A stretch of DNA of 64,000 nucleotides from Myrica gale (taxonomy: Eukaryota > Streptophyta > Magnoliopsida > Fagales > Myricaceae). A model generated the notes under the pieces. It was not told the origin of the DNA and made no database searches. It saw only the letters and a program-made list of their open reading frames with translations. Positions 23,685-35,014 of this stretch are shown here, in pieces. The position numbers were made by a program, and so were the translations under genes. The number at the start of each line of letters is the position of its first letter. The stretch's first letter is position 1. The DNA lies in NCBI GenBank assembly GCA_963930655.1, contig OZ005620.1, positions 15,629,001-15,693,000 on the forward strand, read 5' to 3'.

Positions 23685-24074
23685 ATGGAACCCCCAGGGA
23701 GAAATAGCACCAATGTCGGGAGACAGACAGAGCGACCAGCTTGGGCGGACGCCTTTTTAGTGTAGTTGAGGGAGAGTATTCGGGAAATAGTGATGCCGAC
23801 ACATTCGTTGTGTATGACCCTCCAATGCCGCTTGACTGGTCCAGTGACCAAACTTACTCTAATGGATAGGGCTCTGACGGAAAAACTTAATATTATGCGG
23901 AGGGAGCTGTTCTCTGTGAGAGAACAATTGTCTGTGTTGTCCCGATCTGTCCATACCATTCTGATATAGCTACAGACACTCGTCCGACGAGTGGATAATA
24001 TGGAGGAGTATTTGGCGCATGTTAGTGACACCCTCAGTTTAGATCTGGACGAGCCAACTATCGAATTGGACTAG
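23685..24074 (+). pseudogene. CACTA family-specific small ORF (unrecognised), copy in A
   Basis: ATG at 23685 opens a 130-codon frame ending at TAG 24072-24074, broken by two in-frame TAGs. It contains LTLMDRALTEKLNIMRREL, followed by FSVREQLSVLSRSVHTI and VDNMEEYLAHVSDTLSLDLD, an amphipathic, coiled-coil-like protein ending in acidic residues. Related sequence occurs in B near 31376-31620 and in C on the minus strand near 42650-42985. I do not recognise the family. Confidence 0.55.
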
Positions 24075-24409
24075 TTTCCTGTTTACGTTTTATTAGTATT
24101 AATTATTTACATATCGTTTGAAAGACCGTCTCAGGCTTGTACTTGACATTATCATCGTATTTTTTGTTCGGTATTTGGATTATTTTTTATATTTTAAATT
24201 AGTTTATATTCTTTCACTTGATAAAATTTAGTACAATTTAAAGAGATAATTAGTACGATAAAATAGGCGATTAGTACAAGTGTATGTTAGTAGAACAGGT
24301 AGTGTAATTAAGTTGTAATTATAGTTAAATAGGTGTTTTACTGTTACCAATTTTAACTTAATTCATTGAAATTAATTTTCTTCACATAATTAAATTAACA
24401 AATCAGTCG

Positions 24410-25060
24410 TTCGAACGAAAACCATAACGTCAGGACTACATACCAAATAAGCGTTCGAACATTGACGTATAGGGTCCGGACTGTTATCTTTAGGCGACAC
24501 CGTTGGAACGGATGAGCAACACGTCCGGACTCCTATGTAACCATCGCAAGGTTTACACGTGTTTACGTTACAAGATGGTGGTAAACAGTTGTGCACGTCC
24601 AAACATGTTCGGACGTGTTGGTCAGCCAAACGTGCGGTGCCACGTCGCGTGGTTTAGAAATAAATAAGTTTGAACGTCTAAAACAAGTCCGGGCGTATTT
24701 AGTGTGTCGAACCGTTTTAAACTGTTTAAATTTTGTCATTTAATACGCGTGCGTTGAATGAGATATGTGTGTAAACTAGCCGTCCGAACTGTTAGTATAG
24801 GGTCCGGCCTGTAATCATTAGGCGACACCGTTAGAATGGATGAGCAACCCGTCCGGACGTATATGTAACCTTCGCATGGTTTACATGTGTTTACGTTACA
24901 AGATGGTGGGAAACAATTGTGAACGTCCGAACGCATTTGGATGTGTGGGTCAGCCAAACGTGCGGTGCCACATCGCCCAGTTTAGAAGTAAATAAGTTCG
25001 AATGTCTAAAACGTGTCTGCATGTATTTAGTGTGTCGACACGTTTTAAACGGTTTCAGTT
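24410..25060. repeat. 328-bp tandem duplication inside CACTA A
   Basis: GGCGACACCGTT at 24493 recurs at 24821. Both copies continue through GTTTACGTTACAAGATGGTG and GTCAGCCAAACGTGCGGTGC. Divergence is moderate. Each copy has several GTCCGGAC-type palindromes. Confidence 0.85.
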
Positions 25061-25499
25061 TTGACTTTTAATACGTGGGCATTGATTGGGCCACGTGTGT
25101 AAACTAACGTAGGGACGGTCACTATACAGTCCGGACGGGGAGACGAGTTTTGAAAAAAAACCGAACAGTTCGACATTTTCATAATAAACCATTCGTCTCT
25201 TCAAAATCTCATAGCTCTTAAATCTTGGCCTAATATTACTCCTTCGACGCTCTAATCTCGTTAAGGTATGTTTTGTTTACTTTTAACATGATTTTAGCCG
25301 TAAATTTTTTTTTTATAGTTTTACGTATAGATTTTCAATTCCATTTTTTGCATTGTACATTGTGTTTTTTGATTGATTTTTACGTAGAAATTGATTGTGT
25401 TAGTTGTTAGCATTGTTTTGAGTATGATAGTTTGTGTTTTAGTTGTGTTTTTGGGCGTGTGTGGTGGTGGAGGGACGCTTCCATGGTTGAGTTAACCCG

Positions 25500-25690
25500 A
25501 CAGTCACACGGCATCTGGACTGTTATGTTAGAGTCCGGACGTTAATCTTTAATGTCCGGACTTTTACGTTAGAGTCTGGACCCTTACGTTAGAGTCCGGA
25601 CGTTAATGTTTAACGTCCGAACTTTTACGTTAGAGGCTGGACCCTTACGTTAGTGTTCGGACATTAATGTTTAACGTCTAAACTTTTTTG
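25500..25690. repeat. Short tandem array of GTCCGGACGTTA units in CACTA A
   Basis: Alternating GAGTCCGGACGTTAAT, AACGTCCGAACTTTTACG and GAGTCTGGACCCTTACG segments repeat about three times, just upstream of the ORF at 25943. It may act as a dense binding-site block. Confidence 0.7.
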
Positions 25691-25942
25691 AATGTCGTTC
25701 AGAGGAAAAAGTTGTCGTTTATTGTTTGTCCGAACACAATGTTGAGGGCGTTCGGCCTGGTTTATTTATGTTCAGATGCACTTAGCATCGCTACGTGATA
25801 AATTGTCGTTTTTAATCCAGTCTGGACATTTTTACTTTGAAATTAATTTAGTTCAGATGGTCTTATTAGTTTGTCTGGACGTTTTTTGTTGGTGCGGACG
25901 CCTTTCTAGCAGTGCGAACAGTGTTTTTGCCAATTTTTAAAA

Positions 25943-27134
25943 ATGAGCAAGCGTACACATACGAACCGGCCAGCTGATATGGAGCAATCTTCCCGTTCCA
26001 CTTTGTTGTTGGACCAGCATATAGCGATTATTATGTTGCACTCGATTGTTGTGGAGCAAGACATAAAGTTGGCAGATTTTTACGACGTCACTTTTGAGGG
26101 TCGGACGCTTCCGGAGGTTGTAGAGGAGATTGGTTGGCTTCCACTATTTCATAGGATCGGGTCAGTATCGAGGAACCTGGTGCGGGAGTTCTATTGTGCC
26201 ATTTTGCGGGCGACAGACATCGAGGAGCCTAGTATGGAGGTCACAGTCCATAATGTTCCGATCGTATTCTCGCCGGACGAATTGGCGAGATTCTTAGGGT
26301 ACGAGCGAGATTTGACATCGTTCCCAAACCTGCCAATGAGCATGGAGGGTCGGCCTACTAAGGCTGAGGTATTCCGGACCATGCTGGGTGCTGATACAGT
26401 CATTTTCGACGGAGCCTATATGGTACACGGACAACTATTCCGGACCATGTTGGTGCTGATACAACCATTTTCTGGCAGATCATGCACCTGATCTTATGCT
26501 CCGCCATCGACTCGAGGAAGTACGCTATGAAGCTGTCTTATAGCCGGGCGGAGTTATTGTACATGGTTGTTGTTTGGGGCTAGCTGTTGATATGACATCC
26601 TACATTTATCAGTCCGTTCGTGTAGAGGCCTTGAAGACGGATGCTACGACTTCATTGCAGCACGGGATTCTGCTGACCCAATTCTTGCACTCCTTACTGG
26701 TACCGGAGGGTGCTGACGAGCCCATGGGCATTTCACTTGGGTGTATAAACAAGACAACATTTTCCAAATCGATGGCCCAAATGCGTCGAGTAATGAATGT
26801 TGCTCGGGCTGCTAGAGTTAGACTATAGGAGCAGTAGGATCCTGGCTAGAGCTCTAACCAGGGATTTGGCACAGAGCGACCTGGTTGGATGGACGACATG
26901 ATGATGTAGCTGACAGAGCGGATGCAATCGCTCTTAGAGAATAAGGTCGTGAACATTGACTCTGATTGGAAGAAGGAGATCACCCAGATTCGGGAGGCCA
27001 TGATGAAAGTGGCAAGCAGTGCTGAGTTAATTGCATTGACTCGGCAAATAGTGGAAATGGAGGAGCACCTAAGACAAATCCGTGACGTTTTGAATATCAC
27101 GGATGATGGCGATGATGAAGATGATGACCTGTAG
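25943..27134 (+). pseudogene. CACTA A gene resembling 'putative plant transposon protein' domain, with coiled-coil tail
   Basis: ATG at 25943 opens 182 residues with VVEEIGWLPLFHRIGSVSRN, LVREFYCAILRATDIEEPS and VHNVPIVFSPDELARFLGY, resembling the plant transposon protein domain (Pfam PF20167 by memory: REFY..., ...V.F....I..FLG). A partial duplication of FRTML and a frameshift near 26440 end the frame. The next frame gives ILCSAIDSRKYAMKLSYSRA, a further shift follows near 26575, and GLAVDMTSYIYQSV continues. Stops follow at 26827 and beyond. The last segment (26922-27134) is a coiled coil ending ITDDGDDEDDDL. The domain name is from memory and was not searched. Confidence 0.6.
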
Positions 27135-28892
27135 TTTTTTTATTGTGTTTTCAGGATATTTTTTTATATTATGTTTTGTGGACATCTCTGGGTATTTTGT
27201 TGATATTATTTTGTTTATATTGCGTTTTCAGGATATTTTGTTTCTATTATGTTTTGTGGACATCTCTGGTATTTTGTTGATAATATTTTGTTTATATTGT
27301 GTTTTAAGAATATTTTGTTTCTATTATGTTTTGTGGACATTGATTGATATTTAGTTTATGTTATTTTGTATATATTGTGTTTTGACGATATGTGATATAT
27401 TTATGTTATCTAGATATGATATCCATACAATAAGTTTTCTGTGCAATATGTTTTTATACACATATTTTAATTTCAAAATATTCATTCAAAAAAAATATTG
27501 ATATTAGAACTTAACAAATTCAAAGTCATAGTTAACAGAGTCAATTATATTACTCATTTCATACAATATATTTTAATTAATCTTACGTTTCTAATTTTGG
27601 TACACTCATTCAAAAAAATATTAATATTATAACTTAATCCACTTAAGATTATTTACATTATTAACTAAGTTTGGTTATTTAAAAATTTCTAATAAAGTTA
27701 ATTAAATTTTTTTAAAAATATCAAAATCGTTTCGGAACAGTTCGGACATTAATTTATCCGTCCGGACTGTTTAATATAAGCTCGAACGGTGGCGTTTTGT
27801 AGAAAACAAACCGTCCGAAAACTTATTTATACGACCGCGACTCCTGCAATTCAAAACACTGTGCGAACGCTTGTTTAAACCCGTGTGGACTTTAATGTTT
27901 ATTATCAAACGCTATCGTCTTGGTATTTCCTAAACGGACACACGTGATGCAAAGGATGTGTGCGGACGGTAGTTTAATGTCTGAACGTTTATGTTAATGA
28001 GCATACGCTGTCGTTTGAGAATTACTAAAACGGTGTGTTGAACTATAAGATGGCGTACGAACGGTTAAAGAGTCGTGCAGACGTATATGAAATTTTGGCG
28101 GCATGAATTCCTTTGAAAAGTAATAAACATAGGTGTCCGAACGGTATTCAAAAGTATGAAAGTTACAGATTCGCGGACAGTGGAGGTAAAATGAGAAAAC
28201 AAAGTAAACGAGATTTGGGCATTCAATCTCATTGAAGAGGGTGTAAAAGGAGAATCTCTTTTAGAATTTGAAATTGGATTGCATTTGAGGTTAGTGGTTC
28301 TCAAATGATAGTAATGGAGTTTGAGGTTGGTTATGATGTGTTTATATTGAAGTGTTTGTGATTTGGGGTGATTTTGACAAGATTTAGGGCCGAATATTAA
28401 GTCTGTGCATCCAAGAACATTCTTGTTCGACAATCGCAGTCCGGACGATTGATGTACCGTCCGGACTCCCTTTAGTAGTTCCGACGCTTTGTGAAACGCG
28501 TTCGAACGTCTATGTGTATGGTTCGGACCTTTATACTACGTCCAAACGATATTAGTTGTCATGCCATGTATTCATTTAATAGCCTCAGACCCCGTTTAAG
28601 AATTACACAAAGTTCGGATAACGAACTGGATGTAAATCACTGTGTTTTTATTTTCTCTAATATTGATTTATTTGTTTACAAGACAATGTCATGCCAGCAG
28701 GAGGGAAATGTCTTAGGTACGATTCATTAGTTCAAGCTGAGAGTAGTCCGGGTACATTAGTAGTGTCGGGTCCTTACTTTAGGGATAAGAATGAATTACT
28801 GTCCTGTTCCACAACCAGTCCATTAGTTTAAATATTATGATTTTAAATCTCTATGCTTAATTTAATTTTAAATTTATTGTTCTTTATTTGTA

Positions 28893-29640
28893 GCGAAGTC
28901 CGAAATTAGACACGTTCGAGGTAGTACGCGCGGTATTGCCTTACTCAAGGCTCGCACCGAAGGAAAGTTGACCGTCCATATCCCTGATGGACGTACGGGC
29001 GGTGATGACAAGACGTCCTCAATGCTCTTAAGTCAAATTGGTGTGCTCGTTTTACAACATGTCCCATTTGAGAAGAGTAAGAGGAAGGAGGTTCCCGACT
29101 AGGTTAAATCATATGTGATGAACCGAGTGTTGAGAAGTATAATTTATTAAATTTTAATTGTTGAAACTTTTTTATGTTTCTAACTGTTATATGTATGTTA
29201 AGGATGAATTCTAACTAGACTACGACCAAGCCGAGGATCGCATCACTGTGACGTCAACGATGAACACAGCGTACAGGATGCACAATGATGCGTTGATTTG
29301 TCCCGGAGATTGGAAGAGGCCAGATTATAGTTTGAGGAAATGAGAGCTAGACAGTTGGAATATGAAGTGCTTCTGGTTATGTGGCCAGATATTGAGCAGA
29401 GGATGCGAGAGCATCTGCAGATGATGGAGGAGCAGCAACAGAAGAAAGATGAAGAACTGATGAATATGATGGCGGAGCAGCAACGGAAAAAAGACAAAGA
29501 GCACCAGAAGATGATGCAGGACCAGCAAAGAAACTTAGTGGAATAACAAGAATGGAGGATGCAACTAATGGTGAAGCAGATGAGACAGATGCAATCTCGT
29601 TCTACACTCAAACGAAAATTTCGGAAGATTTATGTATTTT
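28893..29640 (+). pseudogene. CACTA A Transposase_24 (Ptta/En-Spm ORF1)-like remnant
   Basis: The first part reads RGTTRGIALLKARTEGKLTV and HIPDGRTGGDDKTSS.., matching the RGPTRGLKL..GKKLTVEIP pattern of plant CACTA proteins. After an intron-like gap, DYDQAEDRITVTSTMNTAYR follows. Then a glutamine-rich coiled coil at 29340-29546 reads LQMMEEQQQKKDEELMNMMA. Stops and frame changes are present. B has the complementary C-terminal part with the VLGVKAGYMRGLG motif. Confidence 0.7.
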
Positions 29641-31375
29641 TACTACTTTGTCAGTACTTATCGATTATGTATTTTATTTACTTTTAATAACAATTGCATA
29701 TTAGTAGATATTTTATTATATTATGAGCAGTGAATATCTTTATAATTATATTATTTCATAAACTTTAATTAAATTAATTCAAATATATAGAAAATCGTTC
29801 GAACGATTTTTAAATGTCGTTCGCACGAACCTTTTTCGTTGCTAGAGTGCGCTCATAACTATACGTCCGCACAATTTGCTTTAAATTCGTTAGTCCAAAC
29901 GATGTCTATCGCGTCCACACGGTCTTTAAATAAGAAAATGTGCACACGATACACCAAAATGTTCGAATGTGTTCAACGTACGTGTCCGAACTGTATACGT
30001 AAAGGATCGAACGAATTTTTCAGATGACAAAAAATATTTTCGTCATAATGAAAATAAGGTGCGGACGTCTTCACAAATGCGTCCGGATAGATTCACATCA
30101 TCGTTCGGACGGTTATATACGACGGTGCGGAATTTTATTGCGTGACAAAATGTATTTCGTCACATTGGATTAATCGTTCGCATGAGCTTTGCGAAACGTA
30201 TAGAGAGAACGTTCGCACAACTCATGGGAACTGATGGACTGTACTGGGCATGATGATTTTGACTTTCATCAGTATGGCACCAAACCGTCCGAACAGTTTT
30301 GAGTGACGAGCTTTAGGTGACAAACCGGGTGACAACCCGTTTTTGTCACCTAAAACCTTAGCTGACGAAATTAGTACTTTGGGTGACAACTATTTTTGTC
30401 ACCCAAAGTATATTTTCTTGTAGTGAGAATACAAGAGTACGCCTCTTACGTCAAGTATCCTGAGGACTACATACACTACAAGAAATATAGTTTTAGGTGA
30501 CAAAATTTTGGGTGTCAAATCATATTTTGTCACCTAAAGCAAAATTAACATGATAAAATATTAATTTCGTCACCGAAAACCATCCAGGAGCGCCAAAACC
30601 GTCCGGACTGGTCAAAAACACGTTTGGACGTATTTCTGGTGTGACGACATACACGCATCGCAAATGAGTGACGATAAAAATTATCACAAAAACAAAATCG
30701 AGTCCAGACGAACAAGAAACCGGTTCTGACTCTATGCAGGGTGACACATTCCAAATCGTCGTAACTGAGTGACCATTAGAATCATCACAATTTTTACAAT
30801 GTTGTCCGGATGAGTTTTATACAAATTCGGACCAATAAATACAGTTCGGATGGTACTGGTACACCGTCCGAACCCTTTACGTATGGTCCGGACGGAATTT
30901 GTACGTCCGGACAAACAAGAAAACCGTTCGGAGTCTATGAAGAGTGAAAAATTCCAAATCGTCGTAACTGTGTGACCATTGGAATTGTCACAATTTTTAT
31001 AATGTCGTCCATAGGCGTTTTATACAAATTCCGAACGTACATTACCTAACGAATCATAATTGTCAGGATATAGTGACAAATGAAAAATCGTCATGAACAC
31101 AAAACACAGTCCGAATGTTACAAATCGCGTTCCAACGAAAACAAAATAACGTAGTTTGGATGGTAAAAAAAGCTCTGCACAGTTATAGCGCTTCTTTTGC
31201 AAATCATGTGGTTCCACATTGGAAAAATTCAGACCCTGACATTGATACCGTCTGGACCAATCAATATGGTCCAGACAGTATTGTCACGGGCGGACGTCCG
31301 AAAATTTAAATGACGCAGTTTGACGTTTGGCGAATGGTTTGTGTTTATGTTCAGATGGTTTTGCTAGTTTGACGA

Positions 31376-31620
31376 TGGAACGCTCCAAGAGAAGTATCAC
31401 CAATGTCGGGGGAGAGTGTTCAGGCGATTGTGGAGCCGACACATTCGTTATGCGAATAGGGCTTTAACGGAAGACCTGAATAGTATGTGGATGGAACTGT
31501 TCTCTTTGAAATAAGTCTCAGTTGTCCCACTCTATCCATACTGTTACGATACAGCTCCAGACACTCATCAGACGTGTGGATGATTATTTGACCCATGTTC
31601 GTGATGCCCTCCTGTTTATG
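31376..31620 (+). pseudogene. CACTA B copy of the family-specific small ORF
   Basis: The sequence starting ATGGAACGCTCCAAGAGAAG parallels 23685 in element A. It is shortened and carries stops. Confidence 0.5.
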
Positions 31621-31919
31621 TTTTATCATTATTATTTATTTTTCGTTTGAAGGACCATTTACGGCTTGTATTAGACATTATGATTGTGTTTTTCGGTCGG
31701 TATTTAGATTATTTTTTATATTTTATATTAATTATGTTTTTTCATTAGATTAAATTTATTACAATTTAAACGGATAATAAGTAACATTAAATAGGTGATT
31801 AGTACGAGCGATATGTTAACGGAACGATTAGTGTAATTAGATTATAACGGTTAGTGTAATTCAATTGCAATTACAATTAAATTAAGTGAATGAGTTAACT
31901 CGGTTCTCCTCCATAAAAT

Positions 31920-32286
31920 GAGGTGGAGGGATCAACAAGACAACACTCTCCAAATCGATGGCTCATACCAGGGGCTTGAGGCATAGTGGCCGAGTTGGAT
32001 GAATGGTATGTTGACAGAGCTGACTCAGCGGATCGAGTCGGTCTTGCAGTCCACCCATGTCATGGTCAGTTATATCAGTTGTTGGCTGACGACTTTGGAG
32101 CAGAAGGTCACGGATATGGACGTTGGGTGGAAGAAGGAGGTCTTTGTACTTAAGGAGATCCTGAAGGGCGTGGCAATAGGTGTAGAGCTCTTTCCCTTGA
32201 GTGAGCGGGTCGTGCTGATAGAGGAGCACGTTCGCCAAGTTCGTCACATTCTGAAACTCACCGATGATGATGATAATGAGCAGTAG
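31920..32286 (+). pseudogene. CACTA B coiled-coil ORF tail
   Basis: The open part, 31999-32286, contains LTELTQRIESVLQST, a SYISCWLTTLEQKVTDMDVG segment, KKEVFVLKEILKGVAIGVEL and the end ILKLTDDDDNEQ. It is colinear with 26922-27134 of A (DSDWKKEITQIREAMMKVA...ITDDGDDEDDDL). The acidic end is conserved, so this was a translated C-terminus. A TAG precedes it. Confidence 0.6.
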
Positions 32287-33619
32287 TCTAGCTGCTTTGT
32301 AAACATCTATTAGTTTTATTTTATCTAGATATTTATTTTTTATTATGTTTTGAGGACATTTTAATTTTATATTATGTTTTGTGTACATGTATTGGTATTT
32401 ATTTGATGTTATTTTGTTCATATTATGTTTTGACAATATTTGATATATTTATGTTATTTGTATTTATTGGAACTTAATATAATATTTTAATTAACGTTAC
32501 ATTTCTAATTTTGGTACACTCATTCAAATAAATATTGTTTCTAGAACTTAACACACTTAAGGTTGTTTATATTATTAACTAACTTTGGCTATTTAAAACT
32601 TGCTAATAAATTTCATTGTATAAGTTTTTTTTAAAAAAATGAAAAAAAAACGTTAATAACCATTCGGATGTTAAGGTTACCGTCCGGACTGTTTACTGTA
32701 ATCTCGAACGATGTCGTATTATGTAAAGAACCGTCCGAACACTAGTTTATATCGTCGGGACGCTTGAAATTAAAAATTCAGTTCGGAGGGTTGGTTTGAT
32801 ATCGTTCGGACTGTGTGAAATTTTAAGAGGCAACGATTCTCACTCAAAAGTATACACGTAGGCGTCTGAACTACATTAAAAGCGTCCAAACGGCTTGTAT
32901 ACGTTTAAAGGACAGGAAATCGCCGATAGTATAGCCAAAATGTAAAAACTTATAAAATTTAAGAGATTTGAGCAAGAGGAGAAAAAAGAAGCTGATTTTG
33001 GGTGTTAATCTCATTGAAAGGGTGTGAAAGGAGCAATTCATTTGAGATTTCGCATTGGATTTCATTTGAGGTTAGTAAGTTTTAAAATTTCTTTTGCTTT
33101 AGTATAAACATGGATTTTAGGATATCAAAGGATGTGTTTTTCAAATTTTAGGGTATAAAATGATAGCAATGAAGTTTGGGTTGGTTGTGATTTGGGATGA
33201 TTTTGTCATGAATTTGTGGTGAAAATAGAGTTTGTTCGGCGAAGAACTGTCTTGTTCGACCATCGCAGTCCAGACGTCATATAGCCCATCCGGACCCATT
33301 TATTTGGTTCAGACGCTTTTGGAAAAACCTCCAAACAGTGCTATGTAGTGTTCGGACGTTTTGTTACGTCCAAACGCTTCTTACTGTTATATCATGCATA
33401 CATTTAGTAGCCCTAGCCTCCGTTTAAGAATTAGATGAAGTTCGGGCCCTTCGCTTAGGGATATGAATGAATTACCGTCCCCTACCACAACCAGCCCAGA
33501 GTAGTTGTGCATGTAAGTGTCTTACCTCGTCAATCTTTACTAAATATTATGTCATTTTAAATTTCTATGCTTAACTGAATTTTAAATTCATTGTTACTAA
33601 TGCATGTTCTGTAAGAAAA

Positions 33620-34170
33620 AATCCAGAATTTGACGCATACTAATAAGGATGGCATGTGGACTTCAGAAGATGCACGAGAAATTTTGTAAGTTGTAACATT
33701 ATATTTAATGATGCATTCGTATACGTTTATGTTTCATATGTACTAGGTTTATCTTATTTTCTAATTTTGTAGGAAAAATGGAGGCGTTACAGTTGCAGCA
33801 CGAGTCAGAGGGAAAGTCATACACCGAAGTGAAGATCTTCCCTGAGGTGTTGGGGGTGAAAGCGGGTTACATGCGAGGTTTAGGTCGTTCAGTACGGTCT
33901 GTTGGATCATCTTCATCAGATATGAAGCAGACGATACAAGAGTATCTGCAGATGATGGAGGAGCAGCAATGAAAGAAAGGCGAAGAATTGATGCAGATGA
34001 TGGCGGAGCAGCAACGGAAAAAAGACGAAAAGCACCAGAAGATGATGCAGGAGCAGCAAAGGACCCTAGTGGAACAACAAGAATAGAGGATGCAACTAAT
34101 GGCGGAGCATATCCCTGACAGATCAGACAGCTGCAATCTCGTTCGACATCCAAACGAAAAATTGGGTAGA
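33620..34170 (+). pseudogene. CACTA B Transposase_24-like C-terminal region
   Basis: LTHTNKDGMWTSEDAREIL at about 33630-33690 is followed by an intron-like gap (AG acceptor near 33770). MEALQLQHESEGKSYTEVKI and FPEVLGVKAGYMRGLGRSVR then lead into a glutamine-rich coiled coil. THxxKDGxxxxxxARE and VLGxKxGYxRGLG are hallmark motifs of the plant Transposase_24 family, known from En/Spm-type ORF1 proteins. A TGA interrupts the coil at about 33969. Confidence 0.75.
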
Positions 34171-34920
34171 TTTATATTGTATTTTTACAACCTTGTCAGT
34201 AGTTATCGATTATGTATTTTATTTACTTTTTTGATAACGATTGCATATTTGTAGATATTTTATTATATTATGAGCATCGAATATCTTTCTATTTATATTA
34301 CTTTTAAATTATTTTAATTAAATTATTTTAAATACGAAGCAAATCATTCGAACGGTAACAAAGGTGGTCCGAACGGTTATTTGGCCTTGATAACGTGCGT
34401 ACGTATAACTACCCGTCCGAACTCTTCGTGTTTAATTACTCCGTCTGAACGGTTATAAAGGCGTGCACACGGTCCGAACGTGTTCGTCTGATGAAGAGTC
34501 CGAACCGTATATGTAGTAGTTCGAATGGGTTCTGAGGATGACAAATAGGTATTTCGTCATAAATGAAACAACGGTGCGGACGTCCGGACACTATGTAATC
34601 CCGTTCGGACCATTTTATATAATCGTGCGCACGGCTTGTACATGACAAAATTCATTTTGTCACCTTGGATGAACTGTTCGCATGAGCGGTCCGGACGTGA
34701 AGAGAGTACGTTCGCACAACTCATGTGAACGAATGGACTGTACTGGGCATGACGATTTTCAATTTCGTCGCTTTAAGACAAAATCGTCCGAACGGTGTTG
34801 TAAACCGTCCGGACGGTTTCGAGCGACAGAACACAAAAATCGTCACCTAAAACTGTCTGACGGGCTTTAGGTGACTAACCGGTTTTGTCACCCTAAACAA
34901 TTGGTGACGAACTGGGGCAT

Positions 34921-35014
34921 GTTTGTTTTCTTGTAGTGATATATGTGCTGAAATTAATCTCTATGAAGTTTGTTTTCTTGTAGTGATATATGTGCTGAAA
35001 TTAATCTCTATGAT
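34921..35014. repeat. 47-bp tandem duplication spanning the 3' end of CACTA B and its flank
   Basis: GTTTGTTTTCTTGTAGTGAT at 34921 recurs at 34968. Each copy contains the terminal TTCTTGTAGTG plus the adjoining ATATATGTGCTGAAATTAAT of host DNA. The element's terminus is therefore present twice. Confidence 0.92.

Larger units (their letters stand above)
22777..30425 (+). mobile_element. CACTA transposon A
   Basis: Starts CACTACAAGAAATGAG and ends TATTTTCTTGTAGTG, which are inverted CACTA termini, with 3-bp target duplication AGA on both sides (22774-22776 and 30426-30428). The 5' end forms a hairpin: TTTTAGGTGACAAAA pairs with TTTTGTCACCTAAAA within 60 bp of the end. The 3' end carries two more GGTGACAA/TTGTCACC hairpins. 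The interior is filled with GTCCGGACG- and GTTCGAACG-type motifs. Plus-strand ORF remnants occur at 23685-24074, 25943-27134 and 28893-29640. No Transposase_21 (TNP2) region was seen, so it depends on another element or is dead. Confidence 0.9.
30474..34938 (+). mobile_element. CACTA transposon B (internal-deletion relative of A)
   Basis: Starts CACTACAAGAAATATAG and ends TGTTTTCTTGTAGTG, with target duplication ATA (30471-30473 and 34939-34941). Its 5' hairpin is TTTTAGGTGACAAAA...TTTTGTCACCTAAA. It lies 48 bp from A, in the same orientation. The plant-transposon-protein domain of A is deleted: the small-ORF homologue (about 31376-31620) is followed directly by the GINKTTLSKSMA region and the coiled-coil tail at 31920-32286. 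A Transposase_24-like end lies at 33620-34170. Confidence 0.9.

Noticed and set aside
24390-24957. Two similar minus-strand ORFs rich in cysteine
   Set aside because: They are shadow frames of the 328-bp tandem duplication in CACTA A and the similarity is explained by the DNA repeat.
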